A stretch of DNA of 64,000 bases from Nakamurella antarctica (GTDB lineage Bacteria > Actinomycetota > Actinomycetes > Mycobacteriales > Nakamurellaceae): positions 2,666,001 through 2,730,000 of the forward strand of contig NZ_CP034170.1 in NCBI RefSeq assembly GCF_003860405.1. The letters are read 5' to 3'. The stretch's first letter is position 1; each line of letters starts with the position of its first letter. A program made the translations under genes and the position numbers. Of this stretch, positions 61,807 to 64,000 are shown piece after piece. The notes below the pieces were generated by a model. It was not told the origin of the DNA. It did not search any database and was given only the letters and a program-made list of their open reading frames with translations.

Positions 61807-62222
61807 CGGGCTTTTCGTTCTGCGCTATCGCGCCCGGGGTTTCGCCGAGCGGCTTGGGTTCTAGTGCCCGGGGTTTCGCCGAGCGGTGCGCTATCGCGCC
61901 CGGGGTTTCGCCGAGCGGTGCGCTAGAGCGCCCAGGGCTTCGCCGAGCGGTGCGCTAGAGCGCCCAGGGTTTCGCCGAGCGGTGCGCTAGAGCGCCCGGG
62001 GAGCCGGAATTTGCGTCATAGCGCACCGCTCGGCGAAATCTAGCGCCGCTGCGAGTCTCGTTTGACGGCCGGCGCTACAACCGGGCCCGAGACTGGAATT
62101 TGGTACCAATCACCCGCTCACAGCGGGCTAATGGTCCCAGATCTGAAACTTACCGACCCAGCCAACACAGCCAACCCAAACAACCCAGCGCACCCAGCCA
62201 ACCCAGCCCCCCAGCCGCGCGC
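61807..62222. other. Intergenic region between convergent ABC operons
   Basis: The 416 bases hold a repeat array (61822-62046, separate entry) and then about 170 bases with a short AACCCAGCC-type tandem pattern (62155-62215). I see no gene in it; open frames over the repeats are an artefact of their composition. Confidence 0.75.
61822..62046 (+). repeat. Five direct units and one inverted unit of a 32-34 bp element
   Basis: The core TTTCGCCGAGCGG (one copy with CTTCGCC) occurs at 61840, 61874, 61906, 61938 and 61970, and inverted at 62026-62038. The last direct copy and the inverted copy form a perfect 19-bp stem (61971-61989 with 62019-62037) around a 29-base loop. It can act as terminator for both converging ABC operons. 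Confidence 0.93.
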
Positions 62223-63284
62223 TCACTCCGGCGAATACGCGCTGACCGGTCCGATCACCTGCAGGTCCACGGACGTGCCGACGCCCGGCATCCCCGGGTG
62301 GTCCAGCGCCCGGCAGGTGACGGTGAGCGAAGGATCGTCGGCGAGCTTGACCGTCATCAACGAGTCGTGCCCGCGATAGCTGAGCCCGGCCACTACGCCG
62401 CGCGGGCATGGGTGCGATGCATCGCACGGCATCACGGCGATCTGCTCGGGCCGAATCATCACCGTGACATCACCTGCAGCGCAGGCCTTTTCGAGCTGTA
62501 AGGCGCCGAGAGCACAGCGTACCGTACTCCCCGAGGCCACCCCGGGGAGTTGGACGGTGTCCCCCAGGAAACCGGCCGTCCACAGGTTCTTCGGGCCGTT
62601 GTAAATATCGCGCGGCGCGCCCGCCTGCTGCACCTGGCCATTTCTCATCACCAGGACCTGGTCGGCGAACGACAGCGCTTCCTCTTGGTCGTGCGTCACC
62701 AACACCGTGGTGACTCCTTCTTTTGCTAGCACCGCGGCCACGAGATCCCTGGTGGCGCTGCGTAAACCAGCGTCGAGGGCGGCGAACGGCTCATCCAGCA
62801 GCATTAAACGGGGGCGGGTCGCGAGCGCCCGTGCCAGCGCCACGCGCTGTTGTTGCCCGCCGGACAGTTCGTGCGGGCGTCGGCCCAGAATCCCTAAGTC
62901 CAAGCTAACAAGTTCCATTAGTTCCGTGATTCGAGCATCGCCGCGACGTTCCTTGCGGCCCAACGCGAATGCAACGTTTTGCCGGATCGTCAGGTGTGGG
63001 AACAACGCACCTTCCTGAGCGACGTAGCCAATCGCACGGCGTTCCGGCGGCACCCAGCGCGCCGCAGAAGTGCCTCCCACGGTAACCACTTCGCCGCCGA
63101 TCACGACGGAGCCAGCGTCGGGTCGCTCGAATCCGGCAATGATCCGCAGCAGTGTGGTTTTACCGCAGCCGGACGGACCCAGCAGCGCGGTGGTACTGCC
63201 GGCAGCCACCTGAAGGTCGACGCCGTCCAGTGCGCGGACGGCGCCAAAGCTCTTGTGCAGACCTGTTACGACGAGGTGGTTCAT
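62223..63284 (-). CDS. ABC transporter ATP-binding protein, iron(III)/spermidine type (FbpC-like)
   Basis: A 353-residue ATPase: Walker A LLGPSGCGKTTLLRIIAG at about residues 34-51, Q-loop GYVAQEGALFPHLTIRQNVA, signature ELSGGQQQRVALARALA, Walker B LMLLDEPFAALDAG, and a C-terminal TOBE-type regulatory domain (VMIRPEQIAVMPCDASHPCP, YRGHDSLMTVKL). The Q-loop region and the permease next door place it among iron(III) or similar importers. ATG 63284 overlaps the permease stop by four bases. Confidence 0.92.
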   Translation of the reverse strand: MNHLVVTGLHKSFGAVRALDGVDLQVAAGSTTALLGPSGCGKTTLLRIIAGFERPDAGSVVIGGEVVTVGGTSAARWVPPERRAIGYVAQEGALFPHLTIRQNVAFALGRKERRGDARITELMELVSLDLGILGRRPHELSGGQQQRVALARALATRPRLMLLDEPFAALDAGLRSATRDLVAAVLAKEGVTTVLVTHDQEEALSFADQVLVMRNGQVQQAGAPRDIYNGPKNLWTAGFLGDTVQLPGVASGSTVRCALGALQLEKACAAGDVTVMIRPEQIAVMPCDASHPCPRGVVAGLSYRGHDSLMTVKLADDPSLTVTCRALDHPGMPGVGTSVDLQVIGPVSAYSPE

Positions 63285-64000
63285 CGGCCGAGCACCCGCC
63301 GGGATTGTTGCAGCAGCAGGAAAGTCACAGGAACTGACACTCCAATCATTAAAGCCGCATACGGGGCGGCGGCCACATAGTCAATACTGCCCGTCAAACT
63401 CCAAAAGCGCGTAGCGAGCGTTCTAAAACCTGTAGGACCCAACATCAGCGTCGCGGTCAATTCAGTGGTCACCGCGAGAAACACCAATGACGCCGCCGTG
63501 GCGATCCCCGGCGCGGCGAGCGGGAGCGTCACGCGCCATAACGTCACGAATGACGCCTTACCCAAGGCGCGGGAGGCCTCTTCCAGTTCCACCCGAGACT
63601 GGGCGAGGCCCGCGCGGATAGACACCATTGCCCGCGGCAGAAACAGCAGCAAGTAGGCCACGAGCAGGGTGAACTGTGTCTGATAGATGGGCTTGAGGTA
63701 GTGCACGGTCACGGTGACCAACGCCAGCGAGATGACGAGTGAGGGCATCGAACCGGCCAGGTAGCTGATGCGTTCGGTGGTCGCGCTAACCACGCCGCGA
63801 CGGCGCACAGCCAGGTAGGAGGCGGGGAAGGCCAGCACCGTCACCATCAATGCCGCGATCGCGCCGATTTTGAGGGTCGCCGCAGCGGCAGACCACACGG
63901 AGCTGGTCCAGACGGCGGGCCCACCGAGCCCCAGCCAGTAAGCCACACTCGACAGCGGCACCACGAGTGCGCCGATGACGACGGTCGACAGCGCCAGTAG
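63281..64000 (-). CDS. ABC transporter permease, iron(III) type (partial, 5' end outside window)
   Basis: At least 239 residues; the frame is open to the right edge, where further hydrophobic residues (LLALSTVVIGALVVPLSSVA) show the start lies beyond the window. The binding-protein-dependent inner-membrane signature is SRVELEEASRALGKASFVTL, followed by WRVTLPLAAPGIATAASLVF, the EAA loop that contacts the ATPase. It pairs with the downstream ATPase gene and most likely with a substrate-binding protein gene beyond the edge. Confidence 0.9.
   Translation of the reverse strand, partial: LLALSTVVIGALVVPLSSVAYWLGLGGPAVWTSSVWSAAAATLKIGAIAALMVTVLAFPASYLAVRRRGVVSATTERISYLAGSMPSLVISLALVTVTVHYLKPIYQTQFTLLVAYLLLFLPRAMVSIRAGLAQSRVELEEASRALGKASFVTLWRVTLPLAAPGIATAASLVFLAVTTELTATLMLGPTGFRTLATRFWSLTGSIDYVAAAPYAALMIGVSVPVTFLLLQQSRRVLGR

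Overview
The window is a high-GC bacterial chromosome segment of actinobacterial type. The evidence is the gene content and order: BldC, CarD, an LpqE-like lipoprotein followed by RadA and DisA, Rex, a 33-residue bS22 ribosomal protein, an Rv0500A-like HTH protein beside proC, a CobA-HemD fusion, and a cytochrome c assembly run in the same order as Rv0525-Rv0529 of Mycobacterium tuberculosis. GTG starts are common and ATGA/TGATG overlaps are frequent. I cannot fix the genus; the gene order recalls Mycobacteriales and related orders.

Region by region. (1) 1-8,283, minus: respiratory complex I operon nuoABCDEFGH, with nuoH cut by the left edge. (2) 8,373-21,350: most of menaquinone biosynthesis on both strands: menJ, menG, a DUF3592 membrane protein, a Ser/Ala-linker membrane protein and a D-amino-acid dehydrogenase (minus); menF (plus); menD and menC (minus; menC has an apparent one-base frameshift); menB, menE and menA (plus). 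No menH, thioesterase or polyprenyl synthase gene is recognised. (3) 21,374-24,826: a Cds1-type cysteine desulfhydrase, a DUF4229 protein, an Lrp/AsnC regulator, bldC and a small membrane protein. (4) 24,935-35,809, minus: an eleven-gene run with ccsB, resB, ccdA, a TlpA/ResA lipoprotein, a histidine phosphatase, two small membrane proteins, hemD, rex, a glutaredoxin-like protein and an unusual AMP-ligase-like protein. (5) 36,029-43,787: a HAD hydrolase, a lycopene-cyclase-family protein, an acyltransferase, an SDR protein, bS22, an HTH protein, proC and an MFS transporter. (6) 43,816-49,577: ispDF fusion, carD, lpqE, radA and disA. (7) 49,716-64,000: a secreted DUF5666-like protein, two two-component systems, a 977-residue kinase/M23-like/aminotransferase fusion, a HAD phosphatase, a shortened L,D-transpeptidase-like gene, a Rieske lipoprotein, a FtsX/MacB-type ABC exporter and an iron-type ABC importer cut by the right edge.

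Functionally the first 36 kb is a respiratory block: complex I donates electrons to menaquinone, whose synthesis genes sit beside it, while the ccs/res genes mature c-type cytochromes and Rex reads NADH/NAD+. Points of most interest are the menC frameshift; a compact structured element ending in a terminator between menF and menD (15,172-15,315), possibly a tRNA-like RNA; an AMP-ligase-like protein lacking its ATP-binding loop and C-terminal lysine; the kinase/phospho-lyase fusion; and many short tandem repeats, in protein linkers and in two intergenic arrays (10 x 16 bp; 5 x about 32 bp plus one inverted copy).
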